Origin: Schistosoma haematobium
Taxonomy: Eukaryota > Platyhelminthes > Trematoda > Strigeidida > Schistosomatidae
DNA length: 64,000 nucleotides
Direction of reading: 5' to 3'
Assembly (NCBI RefSeq): GCF_000699445.3
Contig: NC_067195.1
Span: 15,188,787-15,252,786, forward strand
Under the pieces are notes generated by a model, which saw nothing but the letters and a program-made list of their open reading frames with translations, was not told the origin of the DNA and made no database searches. Positions 55,401 through 61,480 of this stretch are shown piece by piece. The translations under genes and the position numbers were made by a program. Position 1 is the first letter of the stretch. Each line of letters opens with the position of its first letter.

Positions 55401-58400
55401 CAGTGTATTTGTATCTGATTCACTCATGTTCTGTCGATTCCCTCTCATATGCTCTTCGAAAATGTACGTGTACGCTTCTGTATCAGGTTCTGCACTGACG
55501 TTTACCCCTTTCATTTACGGTTTATTCCTTCCTTTCTGAAACTATTGTCTGGATGAGTAACTAATAGCTATTTTATGCATATCCAAATGACTTTTTAATT
55601 ACACATCTTTTTCAAACTTCCAACGATTAAAGCTTTTCTAGGGAATATTTTTGATGGGGTCTATCAGCGAAATCTTGAGCTTAAAAATCATCAGCTGAGT
55701 CAGTCAGTCAGCTACAACGTAGGACCAGGAACATATATGGATCGGTCCAAGTTGCCATACCGCATTAGCACAGCAAGATGAACACCGGATTCATAGGAGT
55801 AGTTAAGTCAATGGTGATAATATATAAAAGGAAGATTGCATATAAGGATATAGTACAGGGAGAAAGAATTAGTTCGTAGAAAGAAAGATATGGAGCGATT
55901 TTAATCTCTTATTTTAAGGGAAGACAGAGAATGTATACACCTACGCCATTGTGACCTATTCTGAGCCATGTCACCAAAAGTCCCTAACTATTGGTTACGA
56001 TAGTCACGCGGACCCCAACCAGGTTGTTTATTGTGTCTTCAAAAGTGTAACTAACTCATCTCTTACCTCTTCCTCCACTATAACGGTTTGGGAATAATAC
56101 ATATTCAATATATAATCAGAATATAGTTGCTTGGTATTACTAGATACTGTGTAAATTCTGGTTATATTATTTAGCCACATCGAAAGATAACAGCAACATC
56201 TCCTAAATCCCACAACGTATCTTTCCTAGTTCCGGCTACTCTAAAAACTGATCGTGCAAGAAGGACTAATGAGTTGGGACTAACTCAGATCGATTTAAAT
56301 GAACATCATGAGCATAAATACATTTACAACGTCCTAAAAATAGGTTGAAAAGAACCACAAAATAATAAGGAATTAGCGTCTTTTGTCGGGGTAAAAATAG
56401 AGGATAGCTGTCGTGAGAAAATTCGGATTTTTCACCTTTTTTAGATCGTCGTCCACTTTATACACTCAGTGAAGAAGAAATAAGTTAGTATAGTCTATTT
56501 CTTACACAGTTATCACTCAACCGCATCAAACCAAACCCCCTACGCTATCAGTAGAACATTATTTTGACTGGCGAAACGCACCTATTCTTGTTATTATAAC
56601 ACTCAAAGCAGTATTCATAAAGTTCACATTCTCGTCCTGTCCTTAAGGTAGATTACTTCACATAGTAATCATAAGACTTCATTTTTTTAGACTCAGTGAC
56701 GTGATAATTTGTATCAGCACACAATTGTGTATCTAGCATAAATTCTCTCATAAAGATAAATTGTAAAAGCCAATTATTTAGCATAAAATTATCTTCAACG
56801 ATTCCATTTCTCAGTATAGGGTTGTGGAGATTATTAGGTTTTTGATTGAGATCATGAACCAATTGATTTGAGACCATTGGAAACCTAAAAGCTCACTAGT
56901 GACTAGCTTCGTGAGGGGATTCTCGGAGTTCTAGTGAGAAGCCGTGACCAGTGGAGCTAATGCGTATCCTGTAGGCAGGTGTCTACCTCATTACATTGGA
57001 AGATGGTCGCGCAATTTCGTGGATTGATTGAAGTTAGACATTGACACCGTTGGATACTGGCTCAAGTGGTCTGCTGAGGATTACCACAACAGGATGAAAC
57101 GGCTGTTCAGTATTTCCAGGTTTTCAACGGTGGTCTAACATCAATCAATTCATGATCTCAATCAAAAGTCCATTTCTCTGTGTCAGTGTAGTGAGGAAAA
57201 CTTGGTTAGAGCAAACAGATTTATTGTTTCTAGCAAAATCACATTGCATTTGTAAAATATATAAACAATACATTGAATACACCATTTCCCCATCTTCCTT
57301 GAACTGCCTCTTAGATACTCAATCATTCTTCCATTCCTGTTTCTTCTCGGACTACTTCTGTTTTTTTCTTTTCCTCAGTTTCCTCTTCAGTCAGTAAAAA
57401 TCCTACTACCATACATACTGCTTATATGTATCCGTATAAGTAGCACACACCACGATAGCTCTTTGAGCGCAGGAGTGAAGAGACATCCTCACTTTTCTGC
57501 ATAATATCAAAATCTATACTTCTTTTTTACTTCGTGTTTGTTAACTGGTAACTTATAAATAGGTGAATAAATGTAAATGGATAACTTAGGGAGTTATTTT
57601 CCTATAAATCAGTTTATTTACTTTTTATATGTATTCACTTTAATAATTGGTTCTTGATATGTTTTGGTAGTGCAGTAATTGAAAATTACCATTCGACCAA
57701 TTTCCTGTTACTATATCCCTTCTACCATTCACAACTTACTATTTATTATTAATAAGCATGTTATTAAGATTTTGCACTGTAAATGTCCCTATTTTTGTGC
57801 GTATTGTGAATTATCATTCATGGTGCATCCATGGTCTTGTATTTAATGTATCAATCACATGAGGATTAAAGTTTGAATAGTACAGTATAGTATGAATTAT
57901 GAGTATCTTTTTCTTGATGTTCTAATTAATGGTTGGTTTGCAAAAATAGATTAGTGAATATGATATGGGCTGCCAATTATCTTGGCATATACACTAACTT
58001 ACTAGTGTTAACTAATGTATAGTTGACAGAGCATAACGAGAAGTAATTCGTAATGGTAATTATCCATGATATTTCATATCGATTCATTAATTTCGTTGTT
58101 ATAATAATATTGACTTTATTCAAGATTATGTGTTTAGTACAATATTGAGTTCTCAGTATATAGCTGTTTTCGATAATCGACCACTGGCAACACAGAATAA
58201 TCCTAATAGGCACCAGTTTCTGATTCAAATAAAAATTAAGTTTTAATAAAGTGTTTAGTGTATTGTATGTGCCACCTATTAATTTTACCATTCTAGATAA
58301 AACATATTGCATATTATTTTCATTTCTAATGCATAGTGTTATGCAGAAGTCTGGTAATCCTGTATATTTGTGGTCGGAAGATCCTGATCATGAAGTTTCC

Positions 58401-60053
58401 AAACCCGATTCATTGTCTTCTGTTCCTCGTAAGTGACAGTAGATTGATTTGCCCTAGTTTTTTATAAGCTTAGTATCTCTGTTTATTCACAAATAATTTA
58501 TGTTTTGAAATGTTAGCGTAGTTTTTCTTATCAAACCTCTATAGTTTTGTTTATCTACATACTCATCCTTCATTTTGTGGGTCACTGATTCCAGCTCCTT
58601 TTCAATCAACATTAGTCTTAACATTCGCTTTTTCCCCGTATCCATCACAGATGTTTTGCTAGAAACTCAGTACACAAATCTATTTAAAGAAAAATAGCCA
58701 TACCCCTCACTGTATCTGCTAGTTTGATAGACGGAGTGTCAGCTTAACCTTATCTGTTATTTGAATGAAGCAGGCAATCGGATGCATACTATATGCACTG
58801 TTTTCAACTCAATGAATGCACCTACTCTACTATCTGAATAAAACACGACTGTAGAGATAAGATTTTCTTCCTACCTGATAATGGACTAAGTGGTAAGTGA
58901 CTTTCTGTTTTTGTACAACTCAGAATCTCGAATTGTTGGTGAATTGTCCTCATCGGTATGATGAAGGAATATTAAAGATGCCACCTTTGTTTATTCAGAT
59001 CTAAACAATATATGCTATGAACATCGATATGATTATTTCTTTAGTTTACATTTTAATAAATAACTAAAATAGACATTGTATGCTCAATTTTAAGGAGCCT
59101 CAAAAACTATATCCAATTTTATATTCATCAACTGTCACGACTAATTACAAACACTCAACTTGATTGGTATTTCGATTAGTTTATCCAAATGGAACACAAT
59201 AAAGTTGCTTATTTCAACTGAGACTACAGTAATCATCAAACATTCAGCAATGTTATACGACAAATTAAAACTTTACATTACAGATATATTAGTTGATGTT
59301 AGCTTTTTTTATAAGTCTTAGGTTTAACTACATTTGAATGTCTAGTTGAGTCACCATTCTATTTAGAGAATAAGAATGAAACTAAATTATTTTAAAGATA
59401 TCTGAACCGACTAAATGTTATGCCCATAATGACTCAGTATTCTGAACTATACCACAGAACGTTCAAAGTTCTTTTTGGTGAAGATCTGTAGGCGAACGAC
59501 GCGATAAAGGAGCTTTAACTAACTCATTAGTACCGCTGAATGGTCCGTTTCATGGATCCAGTATTAATACACAAAAAAGTACGGGCAAGTAACACCACAC
59601 ATTAAAGTGATTGTGAAAGGTCGTAGAAAAAGATTAATGCTTGACTACGTAAATGGAATGGTACACATAGTTCACATATTTAAATATGTTAAACTTTCAT
59701 TAAAATTTGGAATTGTAAGTAACATCCATATCTACATGAAATTATTAGGTCGTTTTATCAATGTACACGATTTCAATATTTGCCATTACATATACGAGTT
59801 TTTCATCAATGTACATCTACTAAGTCACTTATTCATGTTTCATAAAGTACATCAGTCAGTAATAATAACAAAAAGTTGCGTCCAATTTTCCTTCGTCTAA
59901 TTCACTTCATCCACAAACTGAGTCGTCGCTGAATATTCAATAATTTTTACTGTTCCATTCACTGATTAATAATTTATTCATAAATTCAAATATATTTTTA
60001 CATTTACCATCTCCTTTGTCTTTCTTTTCACAGTCGATACATCAACTCATTGA
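28842..60053 (+). CDS. MAP7-like: MAP7/ensconsin-family microtubule-associated protein (14 coding exons)
   Basis: Joined exons 28842-28935, 30580-30872, 36497-37109, 39989-40111, 42172-42378, 45079-45233, 46127-46440, 48609-48801, 49418-49768, 50607-50953, 53068-53225, 55073-55139, 58337-58428 and 60034-60053 total 3027 nt, or 1008 aa plus TGA. All introns are GT/AG and all phases match without an internal stop. Residues about 58-140 form a charged coiled coil ([14 protein letters not shown] through ARIERLRER), like the microtubule-binding N-terminal coil of MAP7 proteins. Residues 140-570 are Ser/Thr/Arg/Pro-rich linker. Residues about 570-705 are a long E/A/R/K helix ending [15 protein letters not shown], the signature end of the MAP7 domain, which in the family binds kinesin-1. 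The C-terminal 300 residues are low-complexity, Ser/Asn-rich. In the cell it should sit on microtubules. The family call comes from the two-coil layout and the motif; the terminal exons are less certain than exons 2-11. Confidence 0.82.
28936..30579 (+). other. Intron 1
   Basis: 1.64 kb between GTTTGT and TTTTACCAAAACAG. The part from about 29300 to 29950 is less AT-rich than its surroundings and may be old transposon DNA, but I could not match it to a named domain on either strand. Confidence 0.6.
30580..30872 (+). CDS. MAP7-like exon 2, N-terminal coiled coil
   Basis: It encodes residues 32-129. After a Ser/Asn-rich lead, [20 protein letters not shown] begins an uninterrupted charged helix through [18 protein letters not shown] and [11 protein letters not shown]. 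High Arg/Glu/Gln with regularly spaced Leu/Met/Ala is typical of the microtubule-binding coil at the N-terminus of MAP7 proteins. The exon has no ATG-initiated frame of its own and was found by reading through the splice sites. It ends AATCAA/GTAGGC in phase 0. Confidence 0.85.
30873..31930 (+). other. Intron 2, left part
   Basis: AT-rich intronic sequence between the exon 2 donor and the 3' end of the antisense LINE. No gene or clear repeat seen. Confidence 0.6.
32620..33720 (-). pseudogene. LINE reverse transcriptase domain, broken
   Basis: The frame 33246-33614 has the early RT blocks ([22 protein letters not shown], quoted in part, and [10 protein letters not shown]). A stop follows. The frame 32721-33167 then carries [10 protein letters not shown] and the catalytic box [10 protein letters not shown], with the two aspartates intact, followed by [13 protein letters not shown]. 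Indels near 32930 and the stop near 33243 inactivate it. Confidence 0.82.
34370..35130 (-). pseudogene. LINE endonuclease domain (AP-type), broken
   Basis: The 189-codon frame 34485-35054 starts [11 protein letters not shown], carrying the conserved catalytic E of the ETR motif, and holds AGDFNAQVG and [14 protein letters not shown], the usual endonuclease motifs. The expected following segment with ...[11 protein letters not shown] and [10 protein letters not shown] is readable below 34485 in another frame, so the domain is interrupted by a frameshift. An in-frame stop also separates it from the preceding [11 protein letters not shown] segment. Confidence 0.8.
35851..36496 (+). other. Intron 2, right part
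   Basis: AT-rich sequence between the 5' end of the LINE and exon 3. A 73-codon frame (36310-36531) overlaps the acceptor and is in a different frame from exon 3. Polypyrimidine tract and AG at 36485-36496. Confidence 0.6.
36497..37109 (+). CDS. MAP7-like exon 3, end of first coil and basic linker
   Basis: Acceptor TCTCTTTTCAG. It encodes residues 130-333. [20 protein letters not shown] finishes the first coil, then comes a Ser/Thr/Arg-rich linker. The stretch [12 protein letters not shown] resembles the AFGSSTPR motif that follows the first coil in invertebrate MAP7 proteins. Cys and aromatic residues around 230-245 ([15 protein letters not shown]) are unusual for this family's linker. It ends AGTGAAG/GTTTGT in phase 1. 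A longer unspliced frame continues to 37258 and is an alternative end if the intron were retained. Confidence 0.85.
37110..37887 (+). other. Intron 3, left part
   Basis: AT-rich sequence with no recognisable gene or repeat before the nested retroposons. Confidence 0.55.
37888..38889 (+). mobile_element. SINE-like retroposon, outer copy split by a second copy
   Basis: The 5' half lies at 37888-38091 and starts CCCTAAATGCCCTGG. The 3' half lies at 38579-38889, runs through GTGCACATGGGCTCC and ATCTCCTTACGATGC, and ends with the A-rich tail TTCAAATAAATAAAATAAA. Comparison with the uninterrupted copy at 53772-54288 (opposite strand) shows the two halves are continuous in the family consensus. Length without the insert is about 515 bp. 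No protein coding capacity is apparent. It lies in intron 3. Confidence 0.75.
38092..38578 (-). mobile_element. SINE-like retroposon, inner copy inserted in opposite orientation
   Basis: The same family as its host copy, reversed. The minus-strand 5' end is near 38576 (GCCCTGGTATGGCC), and the A-rich tail appears on the plus strand as TATTTTATTTTATTATTTTATTTTATTTGAACAC at 38093-38127 (quoted only for position). The facing halves of the inner and outer copies form a long imperfect hairpin, from about 38128-38400 against about 38590-38880. Confidence 0.75.
38890..39988 (+). other. Intron 3, right part
   Basis: AT-rich intronic DNA with no gene or named repeat seen. It ends with TTTTAATTTTAG. 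Confidence 0.55.
39989..40111 (+). CDS. MAP7-like exon 4, linker
   Basis: It encodes residues 334-374 ([20 protein letters not shown] and [20 protein letters not shown]). Two bases TA complete the G left by exon 3 to give V334, and the exon leaves in phase 1 at ACAG/GTAAAA. No domain; basic and Ser/Asn-rich like the rest of the linker. Confidence 0.75.
40112..42171 (+). other. Intron 4
   Basis: About 2.06 kb. It contains a SINE relic with a hammerhead-like core (40965-41210). The rest is AT-rich without recognisable content. Confidence 0.55.
40965..41210 (+). repeat. tRNA-headed SINE with degenerate hammerhead-like core (family B)
   Basis: It starts TGAAGTTAGACATTACACC and has the tRNA-like head GGCTCAATGGTCTAAAGGTTAGGCG with a degraded box B (ATTCGATTC). 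The core CTGTTGATGAGTCC...AAGACAAAACAGG at 41077-41109 parallels CUGAUGAG/stem II/GAAAC. The tail CCAGGTTTCCCGTGGTAGTC is shared with copies near 43990 and 57118. Confidence 0.6.
42172..42378 (+). CDS. MAP7-like exon 5, linker
   Basis: Acceptor ATCTGTTATAG. It encodes residues 375-443: [19 protein letters not shown], then [20 protein letters not shown] and [18 protein letters not shown] (about). A Ser/Thr/Arg-rich, probably disordered linker with an isolated FERL motif. It ends AGACCCG/GTGAGT, a consensus donor, in phase 1. The frame is open upstream to 41997, but that part is AT-rich and lies 5' of the acceptor. Confidence 0.8.
43563..43641. repeat. (TG)n(TA)n(TG)n microsatellite
   Basis: A run of TG, then TATG, then about 23 TA dinucleotides, then TG again. 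The open frames it creates ([14 protein letters not shown]...) are microsatellite artefacts. Confidence 0.95.
43800..44040. repeat. Composite SINE relic: reversed tRNA-like head next to forward hammerhead-like tail
   Basis: At 43878-43930 the minus strand reads as a tRNA-like head (GGTTAGTAGTTCGCAGGCGAGACC). From 43941 the plus strand reads CTGAGAAGTCCCATACTAGGACAAAACTGCCGTCCAG, a family B hammerhead-like core, and the shared tail GGTGGTCTATCTAAGACC to about 44035. Head and tail are therefore in opposite orientation. Confidence 0.5.
45079..45233 (+). CDS. MAP7-like exon 6, linker
   Basis: Acceptor TTACCTTTCCAG. It encodes residues 444-495: [20 protein letters not shown], then a proline-rich end ([16 protein letters not shown]). 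Ends AATCCAG/GTTAGT in phase 0. It has no ATG-initiated frame of useful length and was found through splice-phase walking. Confidence 0.78.
45234..46126 (+). other. Intron 6
   Basis: 0.89 kb AT-rich intron with no recognised content. Confidence 0.55.
46127..46440 (+). CDS. MAP7-like exon 7, acidic linker and start of the MAP7 domain
   Basis: It encodes residues 496-599. The first 75 are Ser/Thr/Pro/Glu-rich. [20 protein letters not shown] and RMEEEKR then open the second coil, matching the EEAxxxLxExRRLAREQxExEE start of the MAP7 domain. The acceptor TTGAAG/GAG has a weak pyrimidine tract. The donor AAAAG/GTCAGT sits 5 nt before a long TA repeat. Leaves in phase 2 (AG, completed by A of exon 8 as R600). 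Confidence 0.83.
46446..46489. repeat. (TA)22 microsatellite at the exon 7 splice donor
   Basis: About 22 TA dinucleotides begin five bases after the GT of the exon 7 donor. Simple repeats in this place are prone to length change. Confidence 0.95.
46686..46790 (+). repeat. Short dispersed repeat shared with 52062-52165
   Basis: Begins GCCTGAACACCAGTTGTAGAGATA, and the segment AAATCCACAAGCG follows about 25 bases later. Both are found again at 52063. It directly flanks the 3' end of the LINE fragment. Identity not known. Confidence 0.6.
46785..48145 (-). mobile_element. 5'-truncated LINE fragment (second family), inactivated
   Basis: The minus strand holds the central and 3' parts of a LINE polyprotein: [20 protein letters not shown], then [20 protein letters not shown] and [13 protein letters not shown] (48110-47835), then [20 protein letters not shown] and [10 protein letters not shown] (47754-47314), and after frameshifts the C-terminal [11 protein letters not shown] and [20 protein letters not shown] part (47231-46801). 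The 3' UTR is very short with a TAAGTAAAATAATAAG-like end. The endonuclease is absent. It lies antisense in intron 7. It differs from the 31.9-35.9 kb LINE in its RT motifs. Confidence 0.85.
47314..47754 (-). pseudogene. LINE reverse transcriptase palm with FAED instead of FADD
   Basis: A 146-codon frame. The catalytic box reads FAEDLALL where the family has F/YxDD, so the first catalytic aspartate is glutamate. It continues to [10 protein letters not shown] and [13 protein letters not shown] and is followed by a frame break. Confidence 0.8.
48609..48801 (+). CDS. MAP7-like exon 8, core of the MAP7-domain helix
   Basis: It encodes residues 600-664, almost entirely Glu, Ala, Arg, Gln, Lys and Leu: [20 protein letters not shown], then repeats of the type EEARLxEEQ (three times) and [15 protein letters not shown] single long alpha-helix is expected. 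Acceptor ATATTTTTAG, donor GCTAGG/GTAATT, phase 0 out. The 7-11 residue internal repeats suggest growth by small duplications. Confidence 0.87.
49418..49768 (+). CDS. MAP7-like exon 9, end of the MAP7 domain
   Basis: It encodes residues 665-781. [20 protein letters not shown] runs into [16 protein letters not shown], the diagnostic MAP7-domain end (the family has RKKRLEEIMKRTR). Ser/Thr-rich sequence follows, then [20 protein letters not shown], a short ordered-looking segment of unknown role. Acceptor TATAATTATTTTAG, donor TCTTCG/GTAGGT, phase 0. Confidence 0.9.
49769..50606 (+). other. Intron 9
   Basis: 0.84 kb, AT-rich, with AATAAT runs near 50468. No recognised content. It ends GTTATTTGATTACAG. 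Confidence 0.55.
50607..50953 (+). CDS. MAP7-like exon 10, C-terminal Ser/Thr/Asn-rich region
   Basis: It encodes residues 782-896 and starts [16 protein letters not shown]. It contains a Thr run ([10 protein letters not shown]), an Asn run ([10 protein letters not shown]) and a compact segment, [20 protein letters not shown] and DAVAGLR, which looks helical and could be a short partner-binding site. Donor ATTAAG/GTGAAT, phase 2. Confidence 0.82.
50954..53067 (+). other. Intron 10
   Basis: 2.1 kb. The block 51400-52060 is less AT-rich than typical introns here, with AATAAATAC on the minus strand at about 51440 and AATAAATGA at about 51985. It may be an old transposon, but no protein or terminal repeats were recognised. 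52062-52165 is the dispersed repeat also seen at 46686. The rest is unremarkable. Confidence 0.5.
52062..52165 (+). repeat. Short dispersed repeat shared with 46686-46790
   Basis: GGCCTGAACACCAGTTGTAG followed by AAATCCACAAGCG at the same spacing as in the 46.7-kb copy. Orientation is the same. Family unknown. Confidence 0.6.
53068..53225 (+). CDS. MAP7-like exon 11, low-complexity tail
   Basis: It encodes residues 897-949 ([20 protein letters not shown] then Ser-rich). Acceptor TATTTTCAATTGTCAG. The A following AG of exon 10 gives R897. Donor TCTTCAA/GTAAAC, phase 1. The sequence is hydrophilic and Ser/Asn-rich; no domain. Confidence 0.75.
53363..53495 (-). repeat. SINE relic with hammerhead-like core, minus strand (family A)
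   Basis: On the minus strand the core CTGATGAG lies at 53415-53422, followed by TGTCAAATGGGA and AAAAAC. It is preceded by GTACACCGTG and followed by GTCAAGCTGGGTGTTCTGTCGAC. The plus-strand copy 60 bp further right has the same order: GTACGCTGCG, CTGACGAG, TACCAAATAGGAC, GAAAC, GTCATGCAGGGTTCACTGTCGAC. The GAAA element is altered, so self-cleavage is unlikely. Confidence 0.6.
53553..53765 (+). repeat. tRNA-headed SINE with best-preserved hammerhead-like core (family A, like Sm-alpha)
   Basis: A tRNA-like head with box A-like TAGTTCAGTGGTAACG (53572-53587) and box B-like GGGATCGAAACTTCC. The hammerhead-like core is at about 53645-53705: CTGACGAG (53657-53664), stem-loop II GTACCAAATAGGAC with one mismatch, GAAAC (53678-53682), and the cleavage triplet GTC (53687-53689). 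Stem I has CTGC pairing with GCAG. This matches the arrangement known from the schistosome Sm-alpha SINE family. Whether it still cleaves is not known. Confidence 0.7.
53645..53705 (+). ncRNA. Hammerhead ribozyme-like motif inside the SINE
   Basis: CUGANGA and GAAAC core elements and the GUC cleavage triplet are in the right order and spacing. Stem II has one A-G mismatch. Stem III would be only two base pairs with a 4-nt loop. The base of stem I is unpaired. Type I topology, as in schistosome SINE hammerheads. Activity doubtful. Confidence 0.5.
53772..54288 (-). mobile_element. SINE-like retroposon, uninterrupted copy (same family as 37.9-38.9 kb)
   Basis: The minus strand starts TCCCCAAATGCCCTGGTGTG near 54288 and runs to an A-rich end at about 53772. 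It aligns throughout with the split copy in intron 3 and shows that copy's halves were once joined. Intron 11, antisense to the gene. Confidence 0.72.
54834..54906 (-). mobile_element. LINE 3'-end fragment
   Basis: About 73 bp matching the 3' coding end of the intron 2 LINE at 32190-32260 (shared ATTGCAAACG, AGCCATGTCATTCAAGGTCT and ATCGGTTGCT). Antisense in intron 11. Confidence 0.7.
55073..55139 (+). CDS. MAP7-like exon 12
   Basis: 67 nt encoding residues 950-971 ([20 protein letters not shown]). Acceptor CACTATTTTATCTTCAG; donor TCAAA|GTAAGA is a near-perfect consensus. Phase in 1, out 2. No similarity recognised; placement depends on phase and splice-site quality. Confidence 0.65.
55691..56022 (-). 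mobile_element. LINE 3'-end fragment with CTGA-type terminal repeats
   Basis: It aligns with 31937-32265 of the intron 2 LINE. The plus strand begins TCAGCTGAGTCAGTCAGTCAG and passes through AGTTGCCATACCGCATTAGC and GAGCCATGTCACCAAAAGTC to CCCCAACCAGGT. It is a 5'-truncated copy of the same family, antisense in intron 12. Confidence 0.75.
56910..57165 (+). repeat. SINE relic with degenerate hammerhead-like core (family B)
   Basis: Leader GCCGTGACCAGTGGAGCTAA, then GATGGTCGCGCAATTTCGTGG and TGAAGTTAGACATTGACACC. The tRNA-like head is mostly deleted after GGCTCAAGTGGTCT. Core CTGAGGATTACCACAACAGGATGAAACGG at 57073-57101, then CTGTTCAG in place of the cleavage site CCGTCCAG. CUGANGA and GAAAC are kept, stem II is weakened, and the GUC triplet is GUU. 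Confidence 0.62.
58337..58428 (+). CDS. MAP7-like exon 13
   Basis: 92 nt encoding residues 972-1002 ([20 protein letters not shown] then [10 protein letters not shown]). Acceptor TTTTCATTTCTAATGCATAG; donor CCTC/GTAAGTG. Acidic with a single Trp. The upstream open frame to 58251 is AT-rich and lies before the acceptor. Confidence 0.68.
58429..60033 (+). other. Intron 13
   Basis: 1.6 kb AT-rich intron ending in a strong polypyrimidine tract CTCCTTTGTCTTTCTTTTCACAG. A 97-codon frame at 59607-59900 is AT-rich and unlike the neighbouring exons. Confidence 0.5.
60034..60053 (+). CDS. MAP7-like terminal coding exon (five codons and stop)
   Basis: TC completes the C of exon 13 as L1003; then GAT ACA TCA ACT CAT TGA. 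The acceptor is among the best in the gene and the phase fits, which makes this the likely end. If the exon 13 donor were not used, translation would read CGT AAG TGA and stop two codons later. Confidence 0.55.
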
Positions 60054-60517
60054 ATTTTATTGCGACTAGAAAAATCACACATGTATTCGTGAAATATAAA
60101 AGTTGGTGAAACTTTAATTCAAATGCTTCCATGCTTCTACCTAACTAAATTGATCCATCTTACTGTGTATTATTCTAAGCTTTCCAAGTGATTAACAAAC
60201 ATTGATTCCACTAAGTAGTTTTTGCTCTGTACTCTCTCTTTCTCAACTCCTCCCCGTCTATCACTACATATATACATAAACATGAAATTTTATTCCATTT
60301 TTTATTTAAAAAAAGAAAATTAGTAAGAAAAACTCATTTGCACAGTTTTTATCGCAGTTCCCTATTTAACATGTACATCGATAGCTGAAGACTGTGCACA
60401 CCTCCGTGTGTATTGATTCAATTTATTTGTTATTATTTAGTTATGATGATAATAATCATAAGATACCTCTTCGAATCTTTTTTCATCGCTATTCTAGTTG
60501 TTAATTCTGGTTATAAA

Positions 60518-60829
60518 TTGTACAATTTTATGACTGATTAGTTGATTGATTGGTATTACATAATCAACATTAGATTTTGTTTCATTTTGACTTACTACTA
60601 CTGTTTTGACATTATGCTTTCTGTGACACTACTAGTCAAATCCACTAAATACTCGGCGGTACTGTATTTTTATTCAGAGAGCTCTTGATTTAGTTCATTT
60701 AGTGGCGTTGACTAACAGTGACACAAAAAGCATAATGTCGAAACAGTAGTAGTAAATCAAAATGAAACGGAATCTAATGTTGATTATGTAATACCAATCA
60801 ATCAACTAATCAGTCATAAAATTGTACAA
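60518..60829. repeat. Large inverted repeat (133-bp arms, 46-bp loop)
   Basis: The left arm 60518-60650 (from TTGTACAATTTTATGACTGA to TCCACTAAAT) pairs with the right arm 60697-60829 (ATTTAGTGGCGTTGACTAAC to ATTTGTACAA-type end) at roughly 90% identity. Both ends carry the palindrome TTGTACAA. The structure is that of a small foldback/MITE-like element. No target-site duplication is obvious. Confidence 0.92.
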
Positions 60830-61309
60830 CTTATTTATATAGTTTTATGATTAATCCTATGATTCGTTTTCTCCTTGCCCATCAAAGTTTTATCTCCTTG
60901 TTATTGCTTCTGTTTATTTGATGGTATACCAAGTAATCCTGTAATTTTGTAAGCTATATTTCGTGTATCCTCCCCTTCCCTAATACTGAAACAACCTACT
61001 ACTGTCTTCCTTATATATCCTTTCTTTCCCGGTACACGCGGATGAGTGCCATAATACTTCTTAATAAACAGGTGAAGATTTCTTGTTTTCATGTGTCATA
61101 TCCACGGTCCCCAGTACATAAACCTCTTGCTAGTTTTTTTTGCACAGTTTTGCTGTTGTTCATTCACTGATGCTTTATCCGATATTTATGCGTGTGCCTG
61201 TACGCTTGTCCGCATTTTATATACCTGTAGGCTATGTGAAAGGAGCAAGACTATTTAACTTTTGTCTATCATATATTTCAATTGGTCATTCTTATTTATG
61301 ATAATGATA

Positions 61310-61355
61310 GTAATTATTATTACTATTATTATTATTGTTATTATTATTGTTATTA
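61310..61355. repeat. ATT/GTT-rich microsatellite
   Basis: Imperfect (ATT)n with GTT interruptions. Confidence 0.8.
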
Positions 61356-61453
61356 AACGTTTGGTTAATTTTATCTCATTCTCTTCTCTTCATTTTCTCT
61401 ATTTACATAGCTCCGTTTTAACTTTTATCCATCATTGTCTATAATTTATTTAT

Positions 61454-61468
61454 AATAAAAGAAATAAA
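61454..61468 (+). terminator. Candidate polyadenylation signals (two AATAAA)
   Basis: AATAAA at 61454-61459 and again at 61463-61468, downstream of the MAP7-like stop. Another AATAAA lies at 61063. In AT-rich DNA such hexamers are common, so this is only a candidate. Confidence 0.35.
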
Positions 61469-61480
61469 GATTCATTAGTG

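Larger units (their letters stand above)
55140..58336 (+). other. Intron 12
   Basis: 3.2 kb. It contains a LINE 3' fragment (55691-56022) and a SINE relic (56910-57165). The remainder is AT-rich with scattered ORFs of under 82 codons that show no family features. Confidence 0.55.
60054..61480 (+). other. Probable 3' UTR of the MAP7-like gene
   Basis: AT-rich sequence after the inferred stop codon, without further convincing acceptors. It includes the large inverted repeat at 60518-60829 and an ATT-rich microsatellite. AATAAA hexamers lie at 61063, 61454 and 61463. The extent is inferred from these signals only. Confidence 0.4.

Noticed and set aside
60518..60829. Inverted repeat as a transcription terminator
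   Set aside because: The arms are far longer than a terminator hairpin and the genome is eukaryotic; a foldback element is more likely.
60901..61092. 63-codon minus-strand ORF (MKTRNLHLFIKKYYGTHPRV...)
   Set aside because: Its composition looks more protein-like than its neighbours, but no family, splice context or promoter is visible and it lies in the probable 3' UTR of the plus-strand gene.
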